Positions 28,094 through 37,403 of a stretch of DNA of 64,000 nt are shown piece by piece. The DNA lies in NCBI RefSeq assembly GCF_900112525.1, contig NZ_FOMD01000003.1:496001-560000 (forward strand), written 5' to 3'. Both the position numbers and the translations under genes were made by a program. How positions within the stretch are numbered: position 1 is the stretch's first letter; every line of letters begins with the position of its first letter. Source of the stretch: Klenkia taihuensis. Lineage in GTDB: Bacteria > Actinomycetota > Actinomycetes > Mycobacteriales > Geodermatophilaceae. A model generated the notes under the pieces. The model was not told the DNA's origin and ran no database searches. It saw only the letters and a program-made list of their open reading frames with translations.

Positions 28094-28873
28094 GTGAGCG
28101 CACCGGCCCCGACCGCTCCGCCCGCCGCCCCACCCACCGCGACCCGGGTCCTGGAGTTCGCCGACGTCGCCCGGCAGTTCCCCGACGGCACGGTCGCGCT
28201 CGAGGGCGTGGACCTGACCATCGACCGCGGTGAGTTCGTCACCGTCGTCGGCCCGTCCGGCTGCGGCAAGTCCACCCTGCTGCGCATCGCGTCGGGGCTG
28301 GACGCCGCCAGTGCCGGCTCGGCCCGGGTGGACGCCGAGCGGATCGGCTACGTCTTCCAGGACGCCACGCTGCTGCCCTGGCGCAGCGTGAAGAAGAACG
28401 TCGAGCTGCTCGCGGAGCTGCACGGCATGAGCAGGACCGCCACCAACCAGGCCGCCCTCGACGCCATCGAGCTCGTCGGGCTGCGCGGGCACGAGAAGAA
28501 GCTGCCCCGGGCGCTGTCCGGGGGCATGAAGATGCGCGCCTCCCTGGCCCGCTCGCTCACCCTCGACCCCGACCTCTTCCTCTTCGACGAGCCCTTCGGC
28601 GCGCTGGACGAGATCACCCGCGAGCGCCTCAACGACGAGCTCATCCGGCTGTTCGTGGCCAAGGGCTTCGGCGCGCTGTTCATCACCCACTCGGTGTCCG
28701 AGGCGGTCTACATGTCGACCCGGGTGCTGGTCATGAGCGGCCGCCCGGGCCGCATCGTGGAGTCCTTCGACGTCCCCTTCGGCAGCGACCGGACACCGGA
28801 GCTGCGGTTCACCCCGGAGTTCGCCAAGCTCGCCGGCGAGGTCTCCCACGCCCTGCGGGAGGGCCACTCGTGA
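28094..28873 (+). CDS. ABC transporter ATP-binding protein (NitT/TauT type)
   Basis: 259 residues. Walker A is GPSGCGKST, the Q-loop region VFQDATLLPW, the signature LSGGMKMRASLARSL, Walker B LFLFDEPFGALDE and the switch ITHSV. VFQDATLLPWRSVKKNV is typical of the nitrate/taurine/alkanesulfonate/pyrimidine importers. It energises uptake with the permease and binding protein that follow. I chose GTG at 28094, 5 nt after GGAGG; GTG at 28088 overlaps that site. The 115-bp region upstream separates it from the deaminase gene. Confidence 0.93.
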   Translation: MSAPAPTAPPAAPPTATRVLEFADVARQFPDGTVALEGVDLTIDRGEFVTVVGPSGCGKSTLLRIASGLDAASAGSARVDAERIGYVFQDATLLPWRSVKKNVELLAELHGMSRTATNQAALDAIELVGLRGHEKKLPRALSGGMKMRASLARSLTLDPDLFLFDEPFGALDEITRERLNDELIRLFVAKGFGALFITHSVSEAVYMSTRVLVMSGRPGRIVESFDVPFGSDRTPELRFTPEFAKLAGEVSHALREGHS

Positions 28874-29736
28874 CCGCCACCCTGGAGACCCCGACCACCA
28901 CCCCGGTGGCCGCCGGCACCACCCCCGCGCCGGTCGTGCGCCGCCGCCGGGGCCGCCGGGCGGTGAACCTGGTCCTGCCGGTCGCGGTGTTCGCCGCGCT
29001 CCTCGGGGTCTGGTACGCCATCACCTACCTGGTGCTGGACCCGGGCCGCCGGTTCCTCATGCCGGCCCCGCACACGCTCGTCACCGACGCGCTGCTGGAC
29101 CCCACCATCACCGACAAGGTGTGGCCGGCGCTGGGCCGCTCCATCGTGGTCACCTTCACCGGCCTGGCCATCGCCATCGTGATCGGCATGCTGTGGGCGA
29201 TCGCGATGAGCCAGAGCAAGGCCGTGGAGAGCTCGCTGTACCCCTACGCGGTCGCGCTGCAGTGCATCCCGATCCTGGCCCTGGTGCCGCTGATCGGCTT
29301 CTGGTTCGGGTTCGGCTTCCCGTCCCGGGTCATCGTCTGCGTGATGATCGCGCTGTTCCCGATCGTGTCGAACACGCTGTTCGGCATCCAGTCGGTCGAC
29401 CGCGGCCACCACGAGCTGTTCACCCTGCACAAGGCCGGCCGGACCACCCGGCTGCTCAAGCTGCAGCTGCCCGCGGCGCTGCCGGCCATCTTCGCCGGGT
29501 TCCGCATCTCCGCCGGCCTCTCGGTGGTCGGTGCGATCGTCGGTGACCTGTTCTTCAAGCAGGGCGAACCGGGCTTGGGGATCCTGCTGTCCAACTTCAG
29601 CTCCCGCCTGCAGGGCGCCCCGCTGTTCTTCACGATCGTGGTCACCGCCGCGCTCGGCTTCGCGGTGTTCTTCCTCTTCGGCTGGCTGTCCAAGCTCGTG
29701 GTCGGCAGCTGGTACGACCAGTCCCGCGACCGCTAG
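28870..29736 (+). CDS. ABC transporter permease (NitT/TauT type)
   Basis: 288 residues with about six membrane segments after a proline/arginine-rich cytoplasmic N-terminus. The EAA-type loop that contacts the ATPase is the segment ELFTLHKAGRTTRLLKLQLP, followed by ALPAIFAGFRISAGLSVVGAIVGDLF, as in SsuC/ThiX-type permeases. GTG start overlaps the ATPase stop. Confidence 0.92.
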   Translation: MTATLETPTTTPVAAGTTPAPVVRRRRGRRAVNLVLPVAVFAALLGVWYAITYLVLDPGRRFLMPAPHTLVTDALLDPTITDKVWPALGRSIVVTFTGLAIAIVIGMLWAIAMSQSKAVESSLYPYAVALQCIPILALVPLIGFWFGFGFPSRVIVCVMIALFPIVSNTLFGIQSVDRGHHELFTLHKAGRTTRLLKLQLPAALPAIFAGFRISAGLSVVGAIVGDLFFKQGEPGLGILLSNFSSRLQGAPLFFTIVVTAALGFAVFFLFGWLSKLVVGSWYDQSRDR

Positions 29737-29842
29737 GCAGCCCCCTCCCGGACCGCACCACCCGGGGCGCCCGTCGCCGTCCGTCCCGGTCACCGACACC
29801 CCGAACCCGAGGTGCCGGCCCCACCCATCCCCAGGAGCACGT

Positions 29843-31018
29843 GTGCGCATCACCCGTTCCACGACGGCCCTCGCGGCCACCGCCGTGCTGGCGCTGTCGC
29901 TGGCCGCATGCGGCAGCGACGACGGCGGCTCGGCCGCCGCAGGTCCCTCCGGCGAGGTCGGCAGCAACGACCTGGCCGCCGCCGGCTGCCCCAGCACCAT
30001 CGTGGTGCAGACCGACTGGAACCCCGAGTCCGAGCACGGGGGCCTGTACGAGTCGCTGGGGGACGACTACGTGGTCGACGCCGGCAGCAAGTCGGTCACC
30101 GGCACGCTGATCGACAGCGAGGGCGAGAGCACCGGGGTGACCCTGGAGATCCGGGCCGGCGGCCCGGCCATCGGCTTCCAGACCGTGACGTCGCAGATGT
30201 ACGCCGACACCGACATCACCATGGGGTACATCGCCACCGACGAGGCCATCCAGCTCTCGGACACCCAGCCCACCACCGCGGTGCTGGCCCCGCTGGAGAA
30301 GTCGCCCACGATGATCATGTGGGACCCCTCGACCTACCCCGACGTGGAGTCCATCGCCGACCTGGGCAGCGAGGGCGTCACGGTGCGGTACTTCGAGGGC
30401 TCGGCCTACATGGCCTACCTGACCGGGGCCGGGGTCCTCAACACCGACCAGGTCGACGGCTCGTACGACGGCACGCCGTCGGGCTTCGTCGCCGCGGCCG
30501 GCGAGGTCGCCCAGCAGGGCTTCGCCTCGGCCGAGCCCTACATCTACAAGAACGAGGTCGAGGCCTGGGGCAAGGACGTGAGCTACCAGCTCGTCTACGA
30601 CGCCGGCTTCCAGCCCTACCAGTCCTCGATCTCGGTGCGCTCCGGTGACCTGGACTCGATGTCGGACTGCCTGACCGCGCTCGTCCCGCTCATGCAGCAG
30701 GCCGACGTGGACTACCTCGAGGACCCGGCGCGGGTGAACGACATCATCCTGGACCTGGTGCAGCAGTACGACACCGGCTGGGTGTACTCGCAGGGCGTCG
30801 CCGACTACTCGGTGGAGACGCAGAAGGAGCTCGGCCTGGTCGGCAACGGCCCGGACGACGTCCACGGCAACTTCGACACCGACCGGGTGGAGACGCTCAT
30901 CGAGCAGACCACGCCGATCTTCACCGAGCAGGGCACCCCGCCCACGGACGGCCTGACCGCCGACGACCTCGTCAGCAACGAGTTCATCGACGACTCGATC
31001 GGCGTCCCCGCCAGCTGA
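29843..31018 (+). CDS. ABC transporter substrate-binding lipoprotein
   Basis: 391 residues with a lipoprotein signal ending LSLAAC, so anchored outside the membrane. The NMT1/ThiY-like fold is suggested by TIVVQTDWNPESEHGG near the mature N-terminus, the motif in which ThiY-type proteins bind pyrimidine or related aromatic ligands. FQTVTSQMYADTDITMGYIATDEAIQL continues it. GTG start at 29843, 5 nt after AGGAG. A 106-bp gap separates it from the permease, and a strong terminator follows at 31031. Confidence 0.9.
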   Translation: MRITRSTTALAATAVLALSLAACGSDDGGSAAAGPSGEVGSNDLAAAGCPSTIVVQTDWNPESEHGGLYESLGDDYVVDAGSKSVTGTLIDSEGESTGVTLEIRAGGPAIGFQTVTSQMYADTDITMGYIATDEAIQLSDTQPTTAVLAPLEKSPTMIMWDPSTYPDVESIADLGSEGVTVRYFEGSAYMAYLTGAGVLNTDQVDGSYDGTPSGFVAAAGEVAQQGFASAEPYIYKNEVEAWGKDVSYQLVYDAGFQPYQSSISVRSGDLDSMSDCLTALVPLMQQADVDYLEDPARVNDIILDLVQQYDTGWVYSQGVADYSVETQKELGLVGNGPDDVHGNFDTDRVETLIEQTTPIFTEQGTPPTDGLTADDLVSNEFIDDSIGVPAS

Positions 31019-31030
31019 TCCACCGCACAC

Positions 31031-31068
31031 CCGGCGCCCGTCACCCCACCCGGGGTGGCGGGCGCCGG
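31031..31068 (+). terminator. Terminator of the ABC importer operon
   Basis: 17-nt arms (CCGGCGCCCGTCACCCC, with its complement at 31052-31068) pair with one wobble, around a 4-nt loop, 12 bp after the binding-protein stop. Confidence 0.8.
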
Positions 31069-31082
31069 TGCGTTGCGCGACC

Positions 31083-31098
31083 GGAACGTCGGGGAAAC
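31083..31098 (+). promoter_or_regulatory. GGAAC-N6-GAAAC motif upstream of LLM gene
   Basis: GGAAC (31083-31087) and GAAAC (31094-31098) are spaced exactly 11 bp, one helical turn, 24 bp before the LLM oxygenase start. The same pair at the same spacing occurs upstream of the Rieske gene (37404-37419, minus strand). Confidence 0.35.
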
Positions 31099-31121
31099 GT
31101 CCGGGTCCGAGGATCGGCGGC

Positions 31122-32306
31122 ATGCGGATCGACACCAACCTGCTCGGCGCGGTCGCGATGCCCGACGCCGGCCTCGACGGCCCGCCGGCCACCGAGCGGC
31201 GCTACGGCCGGGCGGACTTCGCCGCGGCGTACGAGGACTTCGTCGCGCTCGCCGAGGCCGGTGACCGGCTCGGCTACGACACGATGTGGTGGACCGAGCA
31301 CCACTTCCAGCACGAGGGCTACGAGGTCGTCGGCAACCAGATCCTGCTGGGCCTGTGGTGCGCGGCCCGCACACCGCGGATGCGCTACGGGCAGATGTTC
31401 AACATCGTCCCGCAGTGGAACCCGCTGCGGCTGGCCGAGGACTTCGCGACGGCCGACCTGCTCACCGGCGGCCGGATGCGGTTCGGCGTCGGCCGGGGCA
31501 CCGTGCCGCGCGAGATGGAGACCCTCGGCGCGAGCATCGAGAGCAACGACAACGACATGGACACCGGCGCCGAGCAGCGCAACCGGGAGGTGTTCGCCGA
31601 GGCCATGGAGGTCATCCGCACAGCCTGGGCCAACGACCGGTTCGCCTACTCGGGCAAGCACTTCACGCTGCCCCCGCCCGGCATCCCCGACCGCGGCGGC
31701 GTGGTCACCGACCTCACCCTGGTGCCCAACGTGACCCGGCCGGTGGAGATCCACCAGGCGTGCACCTCCCCGGCGACGGTGAAGTACGTCGCCGAGCACG
31801 GCCACACCGGGGTGTACGCCTGGCAGTCCCCGGACACCATGGCCCGCCGCTGGGCCGAGCACGCCGCCCACGCCGAGGCCGCCGGGCGCACCCTGGCCCC
31901 GGGCGAGGAGCGGATGCTGGTGCTGCACGTCTGCGTGGGCCGGACCCGTGAGGAGGCGATGGCCGCTGCCCGCCCCAACCACGAGGAGGTCGTCAAGCTG
32001 CTCGCGCCCTACGGCCGCTACAACAGCTACGACCTGCCCGAGGGGTGGACGTCCAAGCCGCACGACTTCGCCCCCACCCTGGAGGAGTCGGTGCGGCAGC
32101 GGATCTGGGCGGTGGGCACCGCCGACGACGTCGCCGAGGTCATCGACGAGTACCGCACCAAGCTGGGGATGACGACGATCTCGGTCGCCGTCGACGGCCC
32201 CGGCACCACCCGGGACAGCGTCGAGGAGCAGCTGACCCTGGTGGCCGAGGAGGTCGCCCCCCGGCTGGGCGTGGCGATGACCGGCCCTCGGGCCGCCGCC
32301 GCATGA
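31122..32306 (+). CDS. LLM-class flavin-dependent monooxygenase
   Basis: 394 residues, luciferase-like TIM barrel using FMNH2 or F420. Signature segments are YDTMWWTEHHFQHEGYEVVGNQILLG, RMRYGQMFNIVPQWNPLRLAEDFATADLLTGGRMRFGVGRGT and VKYVAEHGHTGVYAWQSPD. Family members include ring-opening enzymes such as RutA as well as luciferases and demethylases, and the reaction here is unknown. It is the first gene of a two-gene operon with the amidase (ATGA overlap), which suggests oxygenation followed by amide hydrolysis. GAGGAT precedes the ATG at 31122. Confidence 0.9.
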   Translation: MRIDTNLLGAVAMPDAGLDGPPATERRYGRADFAAAYEDFVALAEAGDRLGYDTMWWTEHHFQHEGYEVVGNQILLGLWCAARTPRMRYGQMFNIVPQWNPLRLAEDFATADLLTGGRMRFGVGRGTVPREMETLGASIESNDNDMDTGAEQRNREVFAEAMEVIRTAWANDRFAYSGKHFTLPPPGIPDRGGVVTDLTLVPNVTRPVEIHQACTSPATVKYVAEHGHTGVYAWQSPDTMARRWAEHAAHAEAAGRTLAPGEERMLVLHVCVGRTREEAMAAARPNHEEVVKLLAPYGRYNSYDLPEGWTSKPHDFAPTLEESVRQRIWAVGTADDVAEVIDEYRTKLGMTTISVAVDGPGTTRDSVEEQLTLVAEEVAPRLGVAMTGPRAAAA

Positions 32307-33712
32307 CCAGCACCGCGCTGGACAGCCTGGTCGACGGCACCGCCATGCTGGCGGCGCTGGCCGCCGGCGACGTGTCGGCCGAGGAGCTCACCCGGGCCCA
32401 CCTGGACCGGATCGCCGGCCCGGGCGCGGCGGTGAACGCGCTCGTCGCGGTCGACGCCGACGGCGCGGTGGCCGCTGCCCGCGCCCTGGACGCCGACCGC
32501 GCGGCGGGCCGCCCGCTCGGCCCGCTGGCCGGGCTGCCGATCACGGTCAAGGACTCCGTCGACGCCCTCGGCCTGCCCAGCTCGCACGGCCGGGCCCTCG
32601 ACCGGCGGGTGGCCACCGCCGACGCGCCGGCCGTGCGCCGGCTGCGGGAGGCCGGCTGCGTGGTGCTGGGCAAGACCAACGTCCCGGTCTGGCTGGCGAG
32701 CATGCACAGCGAGAACGAGCTGTTCGGCGCCACGCTCAACCCGTGGGACCCGACCCGCTCCAGCGGCGGTTCCAGCGGCGGGTCCTCGGCCGCCGTCGCC
32801 GCGGGCCTCGGGGTGGCCGACCTGGGCAGCGACCTCTCCGGCTCGCTGCGCGTGCCGGCCGCCTGGTGCGGCCTGTTCGGCCACCGGCCCAGCAACGGCG
32901 CGGTGTCCAAGCTGGGCAACCTGCCGTGGCCGGACGGCGGCCTGCTGGAGCCGATGGTCAGCGCGATCGGCCCGTTCGCCCGCTCCGCCGCCGACACCGC
33001 GGCCTTCAGCGAGGTGCTGTTCGGCGCGGAGGGGATCGAGGCCGTGGGCTGGCAGCTGCGGCTGCCCCCGCCCCGGGTCACCTCGCTGACCGGCCTGCGG
33101 GTCGGCGTGTGGCTCACCGACCCCGTCGCCCCGGTCGACCCCGAGGTGGCGACGGCGATCCGCGGGTTCGCCGACGCCCTGGCCGGCGCGGGCGCCCACG
33201 TCGCCGAGCTGGCCGACCCGCCGGTGGGCGGGGCCGACGACCTGGCGCTGTACCTGCGGCTGCAGTCGGCGGAGATCGTGCACGGGTTCGACGCCGACGA
33301 CCTCGCCGCCGCCGACGACCGGTACCACCAGTCGGTGTGGGCGGCGCTGCGCGACCTGGAGGCGCAGCGCGCGGCCACGGCCCGCTGGGCGGAGGTGTTC
33401 ACCGGGGTCGACGTCGTCCTGTGCCCGGCGGTCTCGCGGGTGGCCACCACCTACACGTCCGCGATGACCGCCCCGGAGACCGTCGTCGTGGACGGCCGCG
33501 AGGTGCCGATCGACTCGGTCTGCGACTGGGCCCGGCTGTCCAGCCTGGGCCGGCTGCCGGCCACCGTCGTCCCGCTGGGGCCGGGCCGGGTCAGCGGGCT
33601 GCCCGTCGGTGCGCAGCTGCTCGGCCCCTACCTGGAGGACCGCACCCCGCTGGCCGTCGCGTGCCTCGCCGAGCAGGCCGGGCTCGTGGCCTTCACCCGC
33701 CCGCCCATCTGA
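32303..33712 (+). CDS. Amidase (amidase-signature family)
   Basis: 469 residues. The Ser-cisSer-Lys catalytic machinery is visible: Lys83 in ITVKDSVD, the serine-rich SSGGSSGGSSAAVAAGLG, and the nucleophile region GSDLSGSLRVPAAWCGLFGHRPS. The family hydrolyses linear amides and carbamoyl groups. Coupled to the LLM oxygenase, so it may act on the ring-opened product; the substrate is inferred only in outline. It ends 19 bp from the convergent formamidase gene. Confidence 0.92.
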   Translation: MTSTALDSLVDGTAMLAALAAGDVSAEELTRAHLDRIAGPGAAVNALVAVDADGAVAAARALDADRAAGRPLGPLAGLPITVKDSVDALGLPSSHGRALDRRVATADAPAVRRLREAGCVVLGKTNVPVWLASMHSENELFGATLNPWDPTRSSGGSSGGSSAAVAAGLGVADLGSDLSGSLRVPAAWCGLFGHRPSNGAVSKLGNLPWPDGGLLEPMVSAIGPFARSAADTAAFSEVLFGAEGIEAVGWQLRLPPPRVTSLTGLRVGVWLTDPVAPVDPEVATAIRGFADALAGAGAHVAELADPPVGGADDLALYLRLQSAEIVHGFDADDLAAADDRYHQSVWAALRDLEAQRAATARWAEVFTGVDVVLCPAVSRVATTYTSAMTAPETVVVDGREVPIDSVCDWARLSSLGRLPATVVPLGPGRVSGLPVGAQLLGPYLEDRTPLAVACLAEQAGLVAFTRPPI

Positions 33713-33731
33713 GCAGCCCGGCTGGCCGGTC

Positions 33732-34862
33732 CTACGGTTCTGCCGGCCCCGCCGCAGGGGCCCGCCGCGTGCGGAGCGCGTGGCGGGGGGCGGCGGGGTC
33801 GTTCTCGAAGTCGGACTTCCGGATGGTGGCGTGCACACCCTTGACCACGTCGACGACCTGGCTGATCCGGAAGTCGGTCGCGGCCGAGAGGTAGGCGTAG
33901 GCGAGGGAGGGGTCCATGCCGAACCGGGCCTGCAGGAGGGCGACGGCCGCGCGCACGCAGTCGGCGACGGCCAGGTCGAGGTCCTCGTCCATCCCGGTGG
34001 GCACCAGGAACTCCGCCGTCTCCGCGAGCGGCCCGACCAGCTCGCCGAACCGGGCCAGCGCGTCCTCCCGGGCCACCACGTCCAGCCGCACCGTGGCCCG
34101 CAGGCTCGCCTCCATCGCGGTCAGCGACACCTCGCCGTCCCCCTGCGCGAAGTGCGGGTCGCCGACGTAGGCCAGCCCGCCGTCGGCCTGCACCGGCAGG
34201 TAGAGCGTGGACCCGGCGGTCAGCAGGGCGATGTCGACGTTCCCGCCGTGCCGTCCCGGCGGCACCGAGTGCGGGCGCTGCCGGCCGGCCACCGCCACGC
34301 CCATCACGCCGAGGAAGGGCCGCAGGGGGAAGGCCACCGTCGGTTCCGCACCGGGGGTCAGCGGCAGCAGGCCGTGCGTCCCGTCCTCGCTGACCGTGGC
34401 GAAGGCGCTGAACACCGGCGCCCCGCCGAGCGGGTGCTCGCCGACCAGCACACCCTTGCCGTGCCGGTTGGAGATCACCCCGTAGGGCACCCGCGGGGTG
34501 GCGTCGAGCAGCGTCATCGCGAGCAGGTCCCCGACCTGCGCGCCGGCCACCGCCACCGGCCGGCTGACCACGTGCGGGCCGTCCACGCCGAACCGGTGCG
34601 GGTGCTCGCTCGCGGCCAGCGCGACGGCGTCGGCGAGCACCTCGGTCACCCCGTGCGCGCCGAAGAACGCCGCCGGGTCGCGGCCCTGGTCCTCCAGGAT
34701 CCCCTCGTGGCTGATCGTGTCGACCGTGACCGCGGTGCCCGGCTCGACCTCCAGCACCGGCTCGTCGGCCGCGCAGGGCAGCCGGCCCCACAGCACGTGC
34801 TCCGGCGCCGCCGTGAGGTGCACGTCGCCGAGGACGGGACCGGTGCCCGGCTGCAGGATCAC
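33732..34862 (-). CDS. Acetamidase/formamidase family protein
   Basis: 376 residues of the FmdA/AmdA family. Typical segments are VTVDTISHEG near the N-terminus, PYGVISNRHGKG, GRHGGNVDIALLTAGSTLYLPV, GDPHFAQGDGEVSLTAMEASL and the C-terminal DCVRAAVALLQARFGMDPSLAYAYLSAATDFRISQVVD. The family releases ammonia and carboxylate from small amides such as formamide, a plausible late step of heterocycle breakdown. GTG start overlaps the stop of the amidohydrolase gene, so it is third in the Rieske operon. Confidence 0.92.
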   Translation of the reverse strand: MILQPGTGPVLGDVHLTAAPEHVLWGRLPCAADEPVLEVEPGTAVTVDTISHEGILEDQGRDPAAFFGAHGVTEVLADAVALAASEHPHRFGVDGPHVVSRPVAVAGAQVGDLLAMTLLDATPRVPYGVISNRHGKGVLVGEHPLGGAPVFSAFATVSEDGTHGLLPLTPGAEPTVAFPLRPFLGVMGVAVAGRQRPHSVPPGRHGGNVDIALLTAGSTLYLPVQADGGLAYVGDPHFAQGDGEVSLTAMEASLRATVRLDVVAREDALARFGELVGPLAETAEFLVPTGMDEDLDLAVADCVRAAVALLQARFGMDPSLAYAYLSAATDFRISQVVDVVKGVHATIRKSDFENDPAAPRHALRTRRAPAAGPAEP

Positions 34863-36220
34863 CCGCCCAGGTCCGCGGCGATCCGGGCCAGCCGCTCGTG
34901 CACCTGGGACTCCACCTCGCCGGCCTGCGGGTCGACCAGGTCGGCACCGTGCGCCACGGCCTTCCCGCCGACCCACACCGAGCGCAGGTTGCGCAGCGAG
35001 CAGGCCAGCACGTAGGTGCCGACGGCGTCCCACACCGGCCCGGTGTCGGGGCGGCGCGGGTCCACGACGCAGAAGTCGGCGTACCGGCCCACCCGCAGCG
35101 AGCCGACGTCGCCGTCCACGCCCAGGGCCTCGGCGCCGCCGCGGGTGTGCATCATCAGCACGTCGCCGACGGGCGCGGCGGTGGGGTCCTTGTACTGCGC
35201 GCGCAGCAGCGCGATGCCGGTGCGCATGTTGTTCCACGGGTCGGCGACGTCGGTGCAGGACTGGTCGTCCAGGCCCATCCCGACCCGCATCCCGGCCGCC
35301 CGGATCTCCGGGATCGACGCCACCCCGCTGGCCAGGCGGCCGTTGCTCATCGGCTGCCAGCTCATCGCGCAGCCGGCCGCCGCCGCGGTCGCGATGATCT
35401 CCGGCGTCGTCTGGATGAAGTGGCCGAACACCAGCTGCGGCGACAGCGCCCCGGAGTCGGCGTACCAGGCGAACTTCGAGCGCTGCAGGTCCAGCATCTC
35501 GGCGGTCTCCAGGAAGTGCGCCTGGTTGACCAGCCCGTACCGGCGCATCACCTCGGTCTCCAGCGCGGCGGTGTCCGGGGTCGGCGCCCACTGCACCGCG
35601 CCGCTGACCGCCACGCCCAGCAACAGCGAGGGGTCGGCGTCCGCGGCGGCCCCGACCGTCTCCTCGACGTGGGCCAGCGCATCGGCCCGGGGCACGTGCC
35701 CCTGGGCCAGCATCACCGAGTGCAGGCTGCGCAGCCCGGCGTCGGTCTTGGCCCGTAGCTGGGCGTGCTGGCGGTCCAGGGACGGGATGCGGTCGCCGAA
35801 GCTGGCGATGGACGGGTCGAACTGCAGTCCGCCGTCGGTGAAGTCGTAGGCGGTGGTGATGCCGTTGCGCAGGAAGTCCTGGGCGCCGTGCCGGGTGCAC
35901 CAGTACATGTCCTCGGGGCTGGCCGGCAGCACGTAGCGGAGCATCGCCTCGATCCAGCCGTAGAGCGTGGAGTCCATGCCCAGCCCGCGGCTGCCCGAGG
36001 TGAACAGGTGGCTGTGCGCGGAGACGAAGCCCGGCCCGATGATCGTCCCGCCGGCGTCGAGCACCTCGGCCGCCTGCGCGAGCTGCTCCGGCGTCGGCTC
36101 GCCGGGCTCCACGGCGGTGATCCGGCCGTCGTCCCCGACGGAGAACCAGCCCACGAACGGGTCGGGGCGCTCCGGGTCGACGGTGAGCAGGGTGGCGCCG
36201 TGCACGAGCAGCTCGGTCAT
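34859..36220 (-). CDS. Amidohydrolase (ATZ/TRZ/chlorohydrolase-like)
   Basis: 453 residues. Metal ligands are expected in GPGFVSAHSHLF (His69, His71), NQAHFLET, VFGHFIQTT and GLDDQSCTDVADPWNNMRTGIALLRAQ. The last resembles the DD/ND block of triazine and S-adenosylhomocysteine deaminases. The reaction is predicted hydrolytic deamination or dechlorination of a ring substituent. It lies between the Rieske oxygenase and the formamidase with overlapping stop/start codons, so the three form an oxygenase-deaminase-amidase operon. Confidence 0.9.
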   Translation of the reverse strand: MTELLVHGATLLTVDPERPDPFVGWFSVGDDGRITAVEPGEPTPEQLAQAAEVLDAGGTIIGPGFVSAHSHLFTSGSRGLGMDSTLYGWIEAMLRYVLPASPEDMYWCTRHGAQDFLRNGITTAYDFTDGGLQFDPSIASFGDRIPSLDRQHAQLRAKTDAGLRSLHSVMLAQGHVPRADALAHVEETVGAAADADPSLLLGVAVSGAVQWAPTPDTAALETEVMRRYGLVNQAHFLETAEMLDLQRSKFAWYADSGALSPQLVFGHFIQTTPEIIATAAAAGCAMSWQPMSNGRLASGVASIPEIRAAGMRVGMGLDDQSCTDVADPWNNMRTGIALLRAQYKDPTAAPVGDVLMMHTRGGAEALGVDGDVGSLRVGRYADFCVVDPRRPDTGPVWDAVGTYVLACSLRNLRSVWVGGKAVAHGADLVDPQAGEVESQVHERLARIAADLGG

Positions 36221-37320
36221 CGGGTCTCCACGGCGGTGGTCGGGTGCGGGGTGGGGATCCAGGCGCCGGTGACGAGCTCGGTGTACATCCGGCGCAGCAG
36301 CAGGCTGTTCTTGTCCGCCTTGGCGTGCGCGTTGAGGTGCTGGGCCAGCGGGAACTCGTCGGGCAGCCGGTCCAGCAGGGCCTTGTCCTCCAGCTCGACC
36401 TGGTGGTCGAAGGCCCGGATGTCGGCGGCCGGCCGGTCGGCCTCGGTGTCGGTGCGCAGCACGACCTGGTGGATGGTGCAGTGGCTGTCGTCGACCGGCG
36501 TGATGGCCTTGAGCATCACGTGGCCCAGGCCGTCGGGGTAGCGGATGAGCAGGTGCATGAAGAACGGCAGGTGCACCTGGCTCCAGGTGTGCCGCACCGT
36601 CGCGCCGTCCTCACCCGGCCGGCCCTCGACCGGGACGTCGGTCCAGGTGATGAGCCCGTACGGCGTGCGCTGCACGTTCTGGTCGGTGAGCTCGGGGTTG
36701 TCGGGGTTGCCGAAGCTGTTCATGTGCACGAAGGCCACGTGGCCCGGGTCGATGTTGTTCTCGACCAGGTGCATGGCGGTGCAGTCGAAGTCCCACGAGC
36801 CCTCGGGCACCTGGCGCCAGGCGGGGTCGTCCCACTCGACGACCTCCGGGATGTCCGCGACCGGCCCGCCCTCGGCGTCGGTGGCCAGGCAGACCCAGAC
36901 CAGGCCGTACCTCTCCTGGCTGCGCACCATCGTCAGGCCCGACTTGGTGGGGTGCGGGGCCCCGGGGAACTGCGGGATGCGCTGGGTCAGGCCGTCCTTG
37001 TCCCACTCCCAGCCGTGGTACGGGCAGACCAGGTGGCAGTCGGCGACCCAGCCCATCGACAGCGGCGCGTCGCGGTGGGCGCACCGGTCGTGGGCGACGC
37101 TGACCGGGCCGGCGGGGTCGGGCCGCCAGACCACGAGGTCGGTGCCGAGGACCGTCCGGTGCAGCGGCGCGGCGCCGCGGCGGCCGGGCTCGACCTCGGT
37201 GCGCACGTCGTCGACGGCGCACACGGCGTACCAGAAGCGGCGGAAGACGGGGTGCTCGGACAGCACGAGGGTCTCGGGTCCGGCATGGCGGGTGGTGCGG
37301 GGCTCCTGCAGGGCGGTCAT
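36217..37320 (-). CDS. Rieske-type aromatic ring-hydroxylating/demethylating oxygenase, alpha subunit
   Basis: 367 residues. The Rieske 2Fe-2S ligands are Cys80, His82, Cys99 and His102 (CAHRDAPLSMG and CPYHGWEW). The mononuclear iron site is in VENNIDPGHVAFVH, with Asp191 bridging to His194 and His199. Length and organisation match one-component-terminal oxygenases that N- or O-demethylate (vanillate, caffeine) or hydroxylate small rings. No reductase or ferredoxin gene adjoins it; the VanB-type reductase at 24795 is the likely partner. The ATG overlaps nothing upstream, and a candidate operator lies at 37404-37419. Confidence 0.93.
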   Translation of the reverse strand: MTALQEPRTTRHAGPETLVLSEHPVFRRFWYAVCAVDDVRTEVEPGRRGAAPLHRTVLGTDLVVWRPDPAGPVSVAHDRCAHRDAPLSMGWVADCHLVCPYHGWEWDKDGLTQRIPQFPGAPHPTKSGLTMVRSQERYGLVWVCLATDAEGGPVADIPEVVEWDDPAWRQVPEGSWDFDCTAMHLVENNIDPGHVAFVHMNSFGNPDNPELTDQNVQRTPYGLITWTDVPVEGRPGEDGATVRHTWSQVHLPFFMHLLIRYPDGLGHVMLKAITPVDDSHCTIHQVVLRTDTEADRPAADIRAFDHQVELEDKALLDRLPDEFPLAQHLNAHAKADKNSLLLRRMYTELVTGAWIPTPHPTTAVETR

Positions 37321-37403
37321 GGTGGTTCCCGGTGGTGACGGCGGGCCGCTCGCGCCGTTCGCGCGGCCCCGCGTGCACGCTGCCGGGCGGTCGTTGCGGC
37401 CCG

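Noticed and set aside
31122-33712. LLM oxygenase with the RutB-like hydrolase as a complete Rut uracil pathway
   Set aside because: RutC, RutD, RutE, RutF and RutG counterparts are missing, and the two genes are in separate operons. Only the families match.
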